Shown here: positions 1 to 7,195 of the stretch, piece by piece
Numbering within the stretch: position 1 is the stretch's first letter
How the letters are laid out: the number at the start of each line of letters is the position of its first letter
Assembly (NCBI GenBank): GCA_938018055.1
Contig: CALIKL010000047.1
Location: forward strand, 1 to 45,494
DNA length: 45,494 bases
Direction: 5' to 3'
From: an uncultured bacterium
GTDB lineage: Bacteria; Bacteroidota; Rhodothermia; Rhodothermales; UBA10348
Translations under genes and position numbers: made by a program
The notes under the pieces: generated by a model
Told to the model about the DNA's origin: nothing
Database searches by the model: none
The model's input: only the letters and a program-made list of their open reading frames with translations

Positions 1-1086
1 GTTGGCGTGGGATTCCTGGGCGCTGATCATGCCTCAGTCAAAGAGAAATTTGCCCGCTGGGTTCGAGCCAACCTGTTCCTTCCAGATGCTCGGGTCGGCT
101 GGGTTCGACATGCCGTCCGAGCCGGAAAAGTGTTGTCCGAAAGCCCTGGATTTGATGCCATTGTCTCGACCGGCCCACCTCACTCAGCCCATCTTATAGG
201 GCAGAAATTGGCTAGACTGACCGGAAAGCCTTGGATTGCTGATTTGAGGGATGCGTGGCCCGACCCAGCGTATCAGCACATGTTGCCCGCTTCCAGCTGG
301 GCCCTCAAGCGGGACACCCGCCTTCGGCAACGAGCCTTGGGGTCGTCCCACGCACGCATCGCAGTGACGAAGGATCTAGCCTTTCACATGGAAGGTGCGC
401 TCAAGGCTCCATTCGAAGTGATCCGCAACGGATTCGACCCGGAGGACATTGCGCGGGTCAAAGAAAAACCTCGCTCGGCCTGGTCTTCCATGGAGAAAGC
501 CGGCAGTCAGGTGGACGATTTTCTGGTTGTGCATACGGGTAACCTGTCCCCAGCGCGGGATCCCGAGCCTCTCTGGACGGCCCTCCGCCAGGCCTCCAAG
601 ACGAATGCCTGGCCCCGACTACGACTGGTCTTTGTTGGGAATGTGGATCCTGGGATCCACGAAAAGGCCCTATCCATTCTTGGCCATCGCGTCACCCATG
701 TTCCGTACGTCCCGCACGATGAGGCCATTGCCTGGATGCTGGTCGCATCGGTCCTCTTGCTTCCTATAAACAGGGTGATGGGGTCGGCAGGCATTGTAAC
801 GGGTAAGATTTACGAATATCTGGCCTCGGGTCGCCCGATTCTTGCTCTGGGAGAGCCTGGCGGTGAGGCAGATAATCTGCTGACTGAAGCAGGCGCAGGC
901 TCGTTGTTTGACTATGAAGATGCAGAAGCCGTCGAACAGGCAATTGGCCAGGCGTACGCCGCCTGGGAACGGGGAGAGGCTGTTTCGGGTGCTTCTCCGG
1001 AACGGCTGGCGTCATATTCGCGGAAATCACAGGCTGCAGCATTGGCGAGCCTGTTGGACCGCGTTGTAGCTTCGGACGGATCGTGA
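1..1086 (+). CDS. Glycosyltransferase family 4-like protein (5' partial)
   Basis: This reading frame is open from the first base, so the gene begins upstream of the window; 361 residues are visible. It probably transfers a sugar from an NDP-sugar to a growing surface glycan. Visible features are the STGPPHSAH segment and the IADLRDAWPD motif of the N-terminal Rossmann half, seen in Bacteroidota WbuB-like GT4 enzymes. The C-terminal half has a VVHTGNLS strand, and KIYEYLASGRPILAL matches the nucleotide-sugar-binding region of the GT-B fold. It is followed 81 bp later by a UDP-GlcNAc 2-epimerase and then another glycosyltransferase, which supports a polysaccharide or O-antigen-like locus. Donor and acceptor cannot be told from the sequence. 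Confidence 0.85.
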   Translation, partial: VGVGFLGADHASVKEKFARWVRANLFLPDARVGWVRHAVRAGKVLSESPGFDAIVSTGPPHSAHLIGQKLARLTGKPWIADLRDAWPDPAYQHMLPASSWALKRDTRLRQRALGSSHARIAVTKDLAFHMEGALKAPFEVIRNGFDPEDIARVKEKPRSAWSSMEKAGSQVDDFLVVHTGNLSPARDPEPLWTALRQASKTNAWPRLRLVFVGNVDPGIHEKALSILGHRVTHVPYVPHDEAIAWMLVASVLLLPINRVMGSAGIVTGKIYEYLASGRPILALGEPGGEADNLLTEAGAGSLFDYEDAEAVEQAIGQAYAAWERGEAVSGASPERLASYSRKSQAAALASLLDRVVASDGS

Positions 1087-1167
1087 CCTGCACTGCGTTA
1101 TCGCGCAGCTGGTGGATCTTTCCTTTCTTCCACATCGCCTCTTCCTTCAACAACGAACCGCTTTCGT

Positions 1168-2250
1168 ATGAACGTTCTGACCGTCGTCGGCGCCCGACCT
1201 CAATTCATCAAGGCAGCTGTGGTTTCCCACGCCTTCCAGCAGGCGGGAGTGAATGAGGTGCTAGTGCATACCGGTCAGCATTATGACGCCGATATGAGCG
1301 ACGTTTTTTTCGGTGAGTTGGGCATCCCGGCACCCGCGCACAATCTCGAGGTGGGATCGGCATCCCATGCCAGGCAGACGGGGGCTATGATGACGGGCCT
1401 CGAAACGCTTCTGCAGGGTCAGGAGTCGCCAGATTTTGTTTTGGTCTACGGCGATACCAACAGCACGGTGGCTGCTGCCATGGTGGCCGCCAAGGCGTCC
1501 ATTCCGCTGGTGCATGTTGAGGCAGGTCTGCGTTCTTTCAATCGCTCCATGCCGGAAGAAATAAACCGCATTGTGACAGATCGGTTGTCTGATTGGTTGT
1601 TCTGTCCGACGCAGACCGCTGTGAATCACCTGGCTTCGGAGGGTATGACAGAAGGCGTGGTCATGAGCGGGGATGTAATGCTGGATGCTACCCGGAATTT
1701 CGCTGAGCGCGCAGCCGTTATCAGGCCATTGAGCACCGTGCTGGGCTCAATTCCGGATGCGCCAGGAATTGGTGGATACTACCTGGCTACAGTGCACCGC
1801 GCCGAGAACACCGATGATCCGGTCCGCTTGTCGGCCATTTTCGACACGTTTGGTCAGCTCGATCCCCCGGTGATCCTGCCGTTGCATCCGCGCACCCGTT
1901 CCCGCCTTGAGGGAATTCCGCTCTCAGATAATGTGTTTTTCATTCCTCCCGTTTCCTATCTCTCGATGCTCTCTCTCATCTCGGGGGCCCGCAAGGTGTT
2001 GACCGATTCGGGTGGTCTGCAGAAGGAAACGGTATGGCTGGGCAAGGCCTGTATCACGTTGCGCGACGAAACCGAATGGGTTGAAACCCTGCAGCGGGGT
2101 TGGAACGTGGTCACGGGCGCTTCCCCGAATGCCATATTGGAGGCTGTCTCAGCGACACCAGATGGCGCACCCCCGGCATTCGGGGAAGCGCCCGGAGGTA
2201 CGGCATCCGAATGCATCGTCACAACGCTCATGGGCGCCTTTGATGGGTGA
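1168..2250 (+). CDS. wecB: UDP-N-acetylglucosamine 2-epimerase (non-hydrolysing)
   Basis: This enzyme interconverts UDP-GlcNAc and UDP-ManNAc in the cytoplasm, supplying ManNAc-type sugars for surface glycans. The 360-residue length is normal for the family. The N-terminus has the GARPQFIK motif (Arg10, Lys15). YGDTNST carries Asp96, HVEAGLRSF and MPEEINR carry the conserved acidic residues near 118 and 130-131, and TVHRAEN carries His210. TDSGGLQKE is the usual C-terminal UDP-binding motif. The ATG at 1168 starts exactly at the conserved first beta strand. Its last 8 bases overlap the start of the next glycosyltransferase, so the two are probably translationally coupled. A second, divergent paralogue lies at 3485-4579 on the other strand. 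Confidence 0.92.
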   Translation: MNVLTVVGARPQFIKAAVVSHAFQQAGVNEVLVHTGQHYDADMSDVFFGELGIPAPAHNLEVGSASHARQTGAMMTGLETLLQGQESPDFVLVYGDTNSTVAAAMVAAKASIPLVHVEAGLRSFNRSMPEEINRIVTDRLSDWLFCPTQTAVNHLASEGMTEGVVMSGDVMLDATRNFAERAAVIRPLSTVLGSIPDAPGIGGYYLATVHRAENTDDPVRLSAIFDTFGQLDPPVILPLHPRTRSRLEGIPLSDNVFFIPPVSYLSMLSLISGARKVLTDSGGLQKETVWLGKACITLRDETEWVETLQRGWNVVTGASPNAILEAVSATPDGAPPAFGEAPGGTASECIVTTLMGAFDG

Positions 2251-3457
2251 TCGCCGGCACATATGCATGGTGCTCGATCACGCGTTTCCACCCGATTTGC
2301 GCGTGGAGAACGAAGCCCGGACGCTGGCCGATGCCGGGTATCATGTTTCCATCCTGGTCATCGATCCAGACGACCGGGGGCATGAACACCTGACAGAGCA
2401 TATCACGATCCATCGGGCTCGTACTTCCCGGCAACTCCGAAACAAAGCGCGCGGCTTGGCCGCAACGCTTCCTTTGTTCGACTTGATTCTGAAACGGCCA
2501 CTCGCTGCCGTCAACAGGCAGCGGCCCATCGATGCGATCCACGCGCACGACTTGTATCTGTTTGGCGCGGCCTTGCGAGCCGGTCGCCGTCTCGGCGTTC
2601 CAGTGGTTGGTGACATGCATGAGAACTGGGTTCATGCCCTGAAACACTACAAGTGGAGTACCACAGCACCTGGAAAGTGGGTTGTGAACCTGAAGAAATG
2701 GGAGCGCCTCGAAATCGGATGGTCGAGCGAGGTAGATGGTCTGATCGTGGTCATCGAAGAAATGGCCGATCGGATCTCAGAACGTTTGGAGGCCGGTGAC
2801 CATCGCGCCGGGCATGTGGTAACTGTGCCCAACACCATACAGCGCCACGTGTTTGAAGGCTGGCCTACATCCAAGCCAGACGACATGCCCGAAGGAAGCC
2901 CCCTACTGCTTTATACGGGCGGTATGGACCTGCATCGCGGCCTGGAAGATCCACTTCGTGCGATGCCAGCCATCCTCGCCGAGCACCCTGATGCTGTTTT
3001 GGTTCTGGTCGGTGATGGCGCCGTTCGAGGCGATCTGCAAGCACTGGCCACATCACTGGACCTCGGATCAGCCGTTCGATTTCTTGGCTGGAAAGACCAA
3101 GAGGCTGTAAGGGGATACATGGAGGCGGCGACGATCGGTTTGATTCCGCATCGCAAGACCATGCATACCGATCATACCATTCCGCACAAGCTATTCCACT
3201 ACATGCATTCCGGGCTTCCATGCGTGGTCTCTGATTGCAAGCCGCTCGAACGCATTGTGCAGGCCGAATCGTGCGGCTTGGTGTATCCCTCGGGTAACCA
3301 CCAGGCCATGGCGGCGTCCGTACTCAGCATTGCCGGTAGTCCGGATGAGATCAGCCGCATGGGATCGGCCGGACGATCGGCGGTCCAGGAGCGCTGGAAC
3401 TGGGAGGCCACGTCACAAGCACTCGTGACGCAATACGACAATCTCCTGTCTGAGTAG
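2243..3457 (+). CDS. Glycosyltransferase family 4 protein
   Basis: This is a GT-B fold glycosyltransferase of 404 residues, likely adding a sugar to a surface polysaccharide. The ATG at 2243 lies inside the stop region of the upstream epimerase (8-nt overlap) and is followed by the conserved RRHICMVLDH strand. An in-frame ATG at 2267 is the alternative. Visible features are ENEARTLADAGY, IHAHDLYLFGAAL and GDMHENW in the N-terminal half, then LLYTGGMDLHRGL, VLVGDGAVRGDL and LFHYMHSGLPCVVSD in the C-terminal half, typical of GT4 donor binding. The overlap with the UDP-GlcNAc epimerase suggests, but does not prove, that it uses ManNAc or a derivative. Confidence 0.87.
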   Translation: MGDRRHICMVLDHAFPPDLRVENEARTLADAGYHVSILVIDPDDRGHEHLTEHITIHRARTSRQLRNKARGLAATLPLFDLILKRPLAAVNRQRPIDAIHAHDLYLFGAALRAGRRLGVPVVGDMHENWVHALKHYKWSTTAPGKWVVNLKKWERLEIGWSSEVDGLIVVIEEMADRISERLEAGDHRAGHVVTVPNTIQRHVFEGWPTSKPDDMPEGSPLLLYTGGMDLHRGLEDPLRAMPAILAEHPDAVLVLVGDGAVRGDLQALATSLDLGSAVRFLGWKDQEAVRGYMEAATIGLIPHRKTMHTDHTIPHKLFHYMHSGLPCVVSDCKPLERIVQAESCGLVYPSGNHQAMAASVLSIAGSPDEISRMGSAGRSAVQERWNWEATSQALVTQYDNLLSE

Positions 3458-3481
3458 AAGGAGGGGCACACTCCATCCTTC
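3457..3481. terminator. Putative bidirectional stem-loop between convergent genes
   Basis: GAAGGA (3457-3462) pairs with TCCTTC (3476-3481), with extra GG/CC pairs inside around a bulged A. It sits in the 27-bp gap between the converging glycosyltransferase and second epimerase. There is no clear T tract, so terminator function is inferred from position and symmetry. Confidence 0.35.
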
Positions 3482-3484
3482 AGG

Positions 3485-4579
3485 TCAGAGGTTGGCCGCC
3501 AGATGCTCAGCAATCCGTTCTGCAGCCTTCCCATCCCATTTCTCAGGAATACGCCCTGATTTCCAATTCCCGGACATGGCGCGCTGGCCAGCTTCTGCGA
3601 TGGCATCAGCATCCAGGTCCATCAGGACATTCGTTCCCTCATCCACCGTGACGGGCCGCTCTGTATTGGGACGCACTGTCGCGCAAGGTTGCTGGAGCGC
3701 CGTGGTTTCTTCCTGGATACCGCCGCTGTCAGTCACGATCAAACCTGCATGCATCATCAGGCACATGAACTCGAGATACCCGATAGGTTCGGTGAGGTGG
3801 ACCTGGTCCGAGCTCATCAATTCACGACCCGCCGGCAGGGATTCCAGTCGGGAGGCGGTGCGTGGGTGGATCGGGAATACCACAGGGCCCTGGTCGGCAA
3901 GACGAAGCAATGCATCAGCGAAGACGGCCAGGCGATCGGGCACGTCGACCATGGCAGGACGATGGGCTGTGATCAGGAAATAAGACCCGGGCGCGAGTCC
4001 GCGCCGCACATGCTCCTGTGTAGCACGTGCCCAGTCTTCAAAACGGCGCAGGGAATCGATCATCACATTCCCGGCGAAATGGATCCGGTCGGCTGGCTGC
4101 CCCTCGGCCAACAAGTGTTTTTCCCCTGACGGCTCAGAGACATAAAGCCAATCCGAGATGGCATCGGTCGCCATCCGATTGATTTCTTCCGGCATGGACC
4201 GGTCGAAAGAGCGCAGCCCGGCTTCCACGTGCACGAGCGGGATGTGCAGTTTTTTCGCGGTCAGTGCTGTCGCGACGGTCGAGTTCACATCTCCGACCAC
4301 TACCACAACATCCGGACGATTATCCATGAAGACGGATTCGATTTCCGTCATCACGCGAGCCGTCTGGGTGGCGTGGGACCCCGAACCAACCCCCAGATAC
4401 ATGTCGGGCTCTGGCATCCCAAGCTGGCGAAAAAAGATGTCGCTCATCTTCGCATCGTAATGCTGACCGGTGTGAATCAGCATGTTCTCGAAGTGGCCAG
4501 ACTGCCGGAAGGCATGCTCCAAAGCGGCGATCTTGATGAAGTTGGGCCGGGCGCCGGCAATGAGGGCGGCTTTGATCAT
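3485..4579 (-). CDS. UDP-N-acetylglucosamine 2-epimerase paralogue
   Basis: This is a second member of the WecB family, 364 residues from the ATG at 4579. That start was chosen because it falls right at the conserved first strand and GARPNFIK motif; the frame stays open further upstream without family similarity. Conserved features include VGDVNST, HVEAGLRSFDRSMPEEINR and TDSGGIQEET. One segment is unusual: the family's HRxEN motif after the catalytic His is replaced here by AHRPAMVD. The protein may therefore act on a related UDP-sugar (for example a uronic acid form, as for WbpI-like enzymes) rather than UDP-GlcNAc, but this is inference. It runs divergently from the microcompartment genes and convergently with the glycosyltransferase. 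Confidence 0.85.
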   Translation of the reverse strand: MIKAALIAGARPNFIKIAALEHAFRQSGHFENMLIHTGQHYDAKMSDIFFRQLGMPEPDMYLGVGSGSHATQTARVMTEIESVFMDNRPDVVVVVGDVNSTVATALTAKKLHIPLVHVEAGLRSFDRSMPEEINRMATDAISDWLYVSEPSGEKHLLAEGQPADRIHFAGNVMIDSLRRFEDWARATQEHVRRGLAPGSYFLITAHRPAMVDVPDRLAVFADALLRLADQGPVVFPIHPRTASRLESLPAGRELMSSDQVHLTEPIGYLEFMCLMMHAGLIVTDSGGIQEETTALQQPCATVRPNTERPVTVDEGTNVLMDLDADAIAEAGQRAMSGNWKSGRIPEKWDGKAAERIAEHLAANL

Positions 4580-4635
4580 GGAATTGAGCACTTTTGAGCG
4601 AGAAGACGAAGTATAGTCATTACACATCATCGCTC

Positions 4636-4673
4636 TTGGAGAATCTTTGTCAAACCACCTATATTCGGGTGGT
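4636..4673 (+). promoter_or_regulatory. Candidate promoter with inverted repeat for the BMC genes
   Basis: A TTG (4636-4638) lies 21 bp before TATATTCG (4660-4667), resembling the Bacteroidota TTG/TAnnTTTG promoter. The -7-like element sits in the loop of a perfect 6-bp inverted repeat, ACCACC (4654-4659) and GGTGGT (4668-4673). The repeat could be an operator overlapping the promoter. The start codon of the first BMC gene lies 57 bp downstream. Confidence 0.35.
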
Positions 4674-4730
4674 CCTCCGACGTGAACAGCACGCTCTCGT
4701 GGACGCCTTAACAACCAACTGCGACACCCA

Positions 4731-5012
4731 ATGTCAGACGATTACGGAATTGCACTCGGAATGGTGGAAACCCGCGGCCTTGTAGGCGCCATTGAAGCCG
4801 CCGATGCCATGGTCAAGGCAGCACGCGTCCATCTCATGGGCAAAGAGAAAATTGGCGGCGGCTATGTGACCGTCATGGTCCGCGGGGACGTAGGTGCTGT
4901 CAAAGCAGCCACAGATGCCGGAGCTGCAGCTGCCGAGCGTGTGGGCGAGCTGGTGTCGGTACACGTCATTCCGCGTCCTCACAGCGACGTTGAGGGAATC
5001 CTGCCTGAATAA
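4731..5012 (+). CDS. BMC-H bacterial microcompartment shell protein
   Basis: This 93-residue protein is a single BMC domain (Pfam BMC, CcmK/PduA/EutM type) expected to form flat hexamers that tile a protein shell. The sequence shows ALGMVETRG and [11 protein letters not shown] in the first half. The pore segment KIGGG is at residues 40-44, followed by [13 protein letters not shown] and the [11 protein letters not shown] tail. Small pore residues suggest passage of small polar metabolites. The length is standard and no signal peptide is present. It starts at an ATG without an obvious Shine-Dalgarno sequence. A second BMC gene follows after 59 bp. No BMC-P vertex protein, signature enzyme or encapsulation peptide was seen in the window, so the cargo is unknown. 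Confidence 0.93.
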   Translation: MSDDYGIALGMVETRGLVGAIEAADAMVKAARVHLMGKEKIGGGYVTVMVRGDVGAVKAATDAGAAAAERVGELVSVHVIPRPHSDVEGILPE

Positions 5013-5071
5013 CCGGCAGGTACTGGGCGTATACGGCGCCCTCGTTATTCATCTCCAACAGGGTCCACGCC

Positions 5072-5524
5072 ATGGCAACATCCGGCCATAACGCATTGGG
5101 AATGGTGGAAACACGTGGTCTGATCGCGGCCATCGAGGCTGCTGATGCCATGGTAAAAGCCTCCCGCGTAACGCTCGTTGGGATGGAAAAGGCCGACGCG
5201 GGACTGGTGACCATTCTGGTTGAAGGAGAAACGGCTGCCGTGCAGTCGGCGGTCGACGCGGGAACAGCCGCTGCTGAGCGGGTTGGCCAAGTCGTATCGG
5301 GCCACGTCATACCGCGTCCTGCTTCGGAAGTGCACGCCATGCAGATGGGAGAATCGACTCCAACGCCTTCCGGGAGCAGACGTAAAAAACCGGGTGCCGC
5401 CTTGGAAAAAATGACGGTCCGGGAATTGAGAGCCTACGCCCGAGAGCAGGAAGGTCTTTCCATCAAAGGGCGAGAAATTGCTCGTGCCAACCGGCAACAG
5501 TTGCTGGATGCACTGCGTAGCTAG
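5072..5524 (+). CDS. BMC-H shell protein with C-terminal Rho_N/SAP-like extension
   Basis: This 150-residue protein has a BMC domain at residues 1-90 that is clearly paralogous to the upstream gene ([23 protein letters not shown]). A Ser/Pro/basic linker follows (about 91-111), then a helix-rich tail at 112-150. The tail contains [13 protein letters not shown] and [10 protein letters not shown], the outline of Rho_N or SAP nucleic-acid-binding motifs. The pore segment is KADAG, which places Asp42 where hexameric shell proteins usually have a small residue, and RGD of the paralogue is EGE here. EutK is a precedent for a BMC protein with a C-terminal nucleic-acid-binding domain, but the tail's role here is inferred. 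A small GGGCG/CGCCC stem (5025-5041) lies in the gap before it. Confidence 0.9.
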   Translation: MATSGHNALGMVETRGLIAAIEAADAMVKASRVTLVGMEKADAGLVTILVEGETAAVQSAVDAGTAAAERVGQVVSGHVIPRPASEVHAMQMGESTPTPSGSRRKKPGAALEKMTVRELRAYAREQEGLSIKGREIARANRQQLLDALRS

Positions 5525-5572
5525 CAGGCACCTGTTCGGGTGACACAGACAGACCGAACCGGCCTAGCCAAC

Positions 5573-6553
5573 ATGAGTCAATCCATTATCACGCGATTTC
5601 AGAGCCTGTTCTTTCCCCAAAGGGATGGATCATTCGATGAGGATTCGCGCCAGACTAAAGGATGGGTCATTTCGCTGTGTGTCCTCGCGGCCTGCGTACT
5701 CTGGTTTGCCTTCAGTATGCAGGAGGAGTATGTCCAGGTACTTGAGTTTCCGACCGAGCTGAGGAATCTGCCAGACGACAAAGCCCTGGCTGCGGTGCCA
5801 CCTTCTTCCGTGCGGATTCAGCTGGAAGGAGAAGGCATTCAGATTCTGCGCCTGTATTACAACCCGCCGTCCTTGCCCATCGATGTGGCAAACGAGTCGG
5901 TTGATCTGGGCCTGACGGCCCCTGAAATAGTCAAGAACGTGTCCATTCAAACAGTGACGCCGCGTTCGGTGACGCTGAATGTAGAGGATCGTGTGTGGCG
6001 CCGCGTACCAGTCGAACCCCGGGTGTCTATGGAGTTCATCGCGGGATACCGCATGATTGGAAGATTGGAAGCCTTTCCGGATTCAGTAACGATCACTGGA
6101 GCTCGCTCCATTCTAGAAAATATTCGCTCTTGGCCAACTGAGAGACGCAATCTGGGCGCGATGAGAGATTCTCTTCATGCGCCGGTTGCACTTTCGGACT
6201 CGTTGTCGTCTCTGCTCGAAATGGACGTTTCCGAGGTGATGGTGAAGGCAGACATCCAGGCATTCACTGAGGCGCGTCGCATCGTTCCCGTGCGAGCGGT
6301 TGGATTGCCCAGGGGCGTCGAAGTGACGTTTGAGCCAGCTGTGGTAGAGGTCACCTATCAGGTTCCGTTGTCTCAGTACGACGCCGTCATGGAAGCCGAT
6401 GCCTTTTATGCATTCGTCCCGTACTCAGATATTGTTCGGGACATTCAGGGCCGCGTATTTCCGATGATTCATTTGCCAGAAGGATTGGAAGTGCGCAGCC
6501 CACGGTTTGAACCTGAGGTCTTGCGCTACTACGATATCCGTCAGGATGACTGA
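5573..6553 (+). CDS. YbbR-like domain protein, membrane anchored
   Basis: This 326-residue protein has one N-terminal membrane segment (about residues 31-48, WVISLCVLAACVLWFAF), followed by an extracytoplasmic region of repeated beta-rich YbbR-like units. Repeating phrases such as PSSVRIQLEG, TPRSVTLNVED and FPDSVTITG support this. YbbR proteins in Firmicutes (CdaR) regulate the diadenylate cyclase CdaA; no cyclase gene is next to it here, so that role cannot be assumed. The ATG at 5573 is preferred; a GTG at 5540 in the same frame would add 11 residues. The start is 48 bp after the second BMC gene, and the end overlaps the next gene by 8 bp, so it may link the two groups in one transcript. 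Confidence 0.72.
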   Translation: MSQSIITRFQSLFFPQRDGSFDEDSRQTKGWVISLCVLAACVLWFAFSMQEEYVQVLEFPTELRNLPDDKALAAVPPSSVRIQLEGEGIQILRLYYNPPSLPIDVANESVDLGLTAPEIVKNVSIQTVTPRSVTLNVEDRVWRRVPVEPRVSMEFIAGYRMIGRLEAFPDSVTITGARSILENIRSWPTERRNLGAMRDSLHAPVALSDSLSSLLEMDVSEVMVKADIQAFTEARRIVPVRAVGLPRGVEVTFEPAVVEVTYQVPLSQYDAVMEADAFYAFVPYSDIVRDIQGRVFPMIHLPEGLEVRSPRFEPEVLRYYDIRQDD

Positions 6554-7193
6554 CCGTCCACAGCCTCCATACTGGGCTGAATCTCCCGACGGTATTGTGA
6601 CCATCGATGGCGGAAGGTTTCATACCACGGAGGCTGATTTACGCTCGTTCGCCGCGGACGTGGTCGATCGCTACGGAATGACCACCCTTTTGAAAATGGC
6701 GAGCACATGGGCGCGTCTCCCTGCGACGAAGGGGTTGTTGATACTCATTGCCCTGCTCCCTTACGCGGCCCTCTGGCAAGCGGCCGCTGCCGCGATTTTG
6801 GTGTGGTTCTTCGGGAGTGTGGTTTCTCCGTCCACCGTATTCCTGGTATTCATGCGACCTCTATCCTGGATATCTCATCCCGTGGTTCAGGGGCTGCTCT
6901 ATGTGCTTGTTCTCAGTCTGCTCGCCGCTCAGGGCGCATATCCTGCCGTCGGCTTGGGACTGGCAGGCTTCATTGTGTTTCGGTGGGGGCTTCTCGATCG
7001 CGTTTTCGGACGAGTGGTTGCCACCTTTCGCAAGCCGCTTTCTCCACTCCCGGTGCAGGACGCGATTCTCAGGAATCTCATCGTCCGCGCGGCACTCAAG
7101 CATGGCTATCCCGTTGGTGGAACGGATGCAATGCAACAGCGCATCCTCGAGATCATGCATTACCGTCGTTCAACCCGAAAGAAAGGACAGTAG
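6546..7193 (+). CDS. Uncharacterised integral membrane protein
   Basis: This 215-residue protein was not recognised. The ATG at 6546 overlaps the stop of the YbbR-like gene by 8 bp (ATGACTGA). An N-terminal soluble part of about 60 residues is followed by several hydrophobic stretches: around 60-75 (LLILIALLPYAALW), 77-105, 115-135 (LLYVLVLSLLAA) and 138-155. The tail is basic and ends RRSTRKKGQ. Its position directly before menF, with a shared Shine-Dalgarno-like region in its last codons, implies co-translation with the menaquinone genes. No catalytic motif was seen. It might be a small membrane factor for envelope or quinone metabolism, but nothing in the sequence fixes the role. Confidence 0.7.
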   Translation: MTDRPQPPYWAESPDGIVTIDGGRFHTTEADLRSFAADVVDRYGMTTLLKMASTWARLPATKGLLILIALLPYAALWQAAAAAILVWFFGSVVSPSTVFLVFMRPLSWISHPVVQGLLYVLVLSLLAAQGAYPAVGLGLAGFIVFRWGLLDRVFGRVVATFRKPLSPLPVQDAILRNLIVRAALKHGYPVGGTDAMQQRILEIMHYRRSTRKKGQ

Positions 7194-7195
7194 TC

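Noticed and set aside
4731-5524. The BMC pair as part of a carboxysome
   Set aside because: No Rubisco, carbonic anhydrase, CcmL/CsoS4 or CcmM gene is in the window, so only generic BMC-H shell proteins can be claimed.
6707-7195. A longer N-terminal extension of menF reaching back to an ATG at 6707
   Set aside because: It would overlap almost the whole membrane-protein gene, and the translated extension shows no family features.
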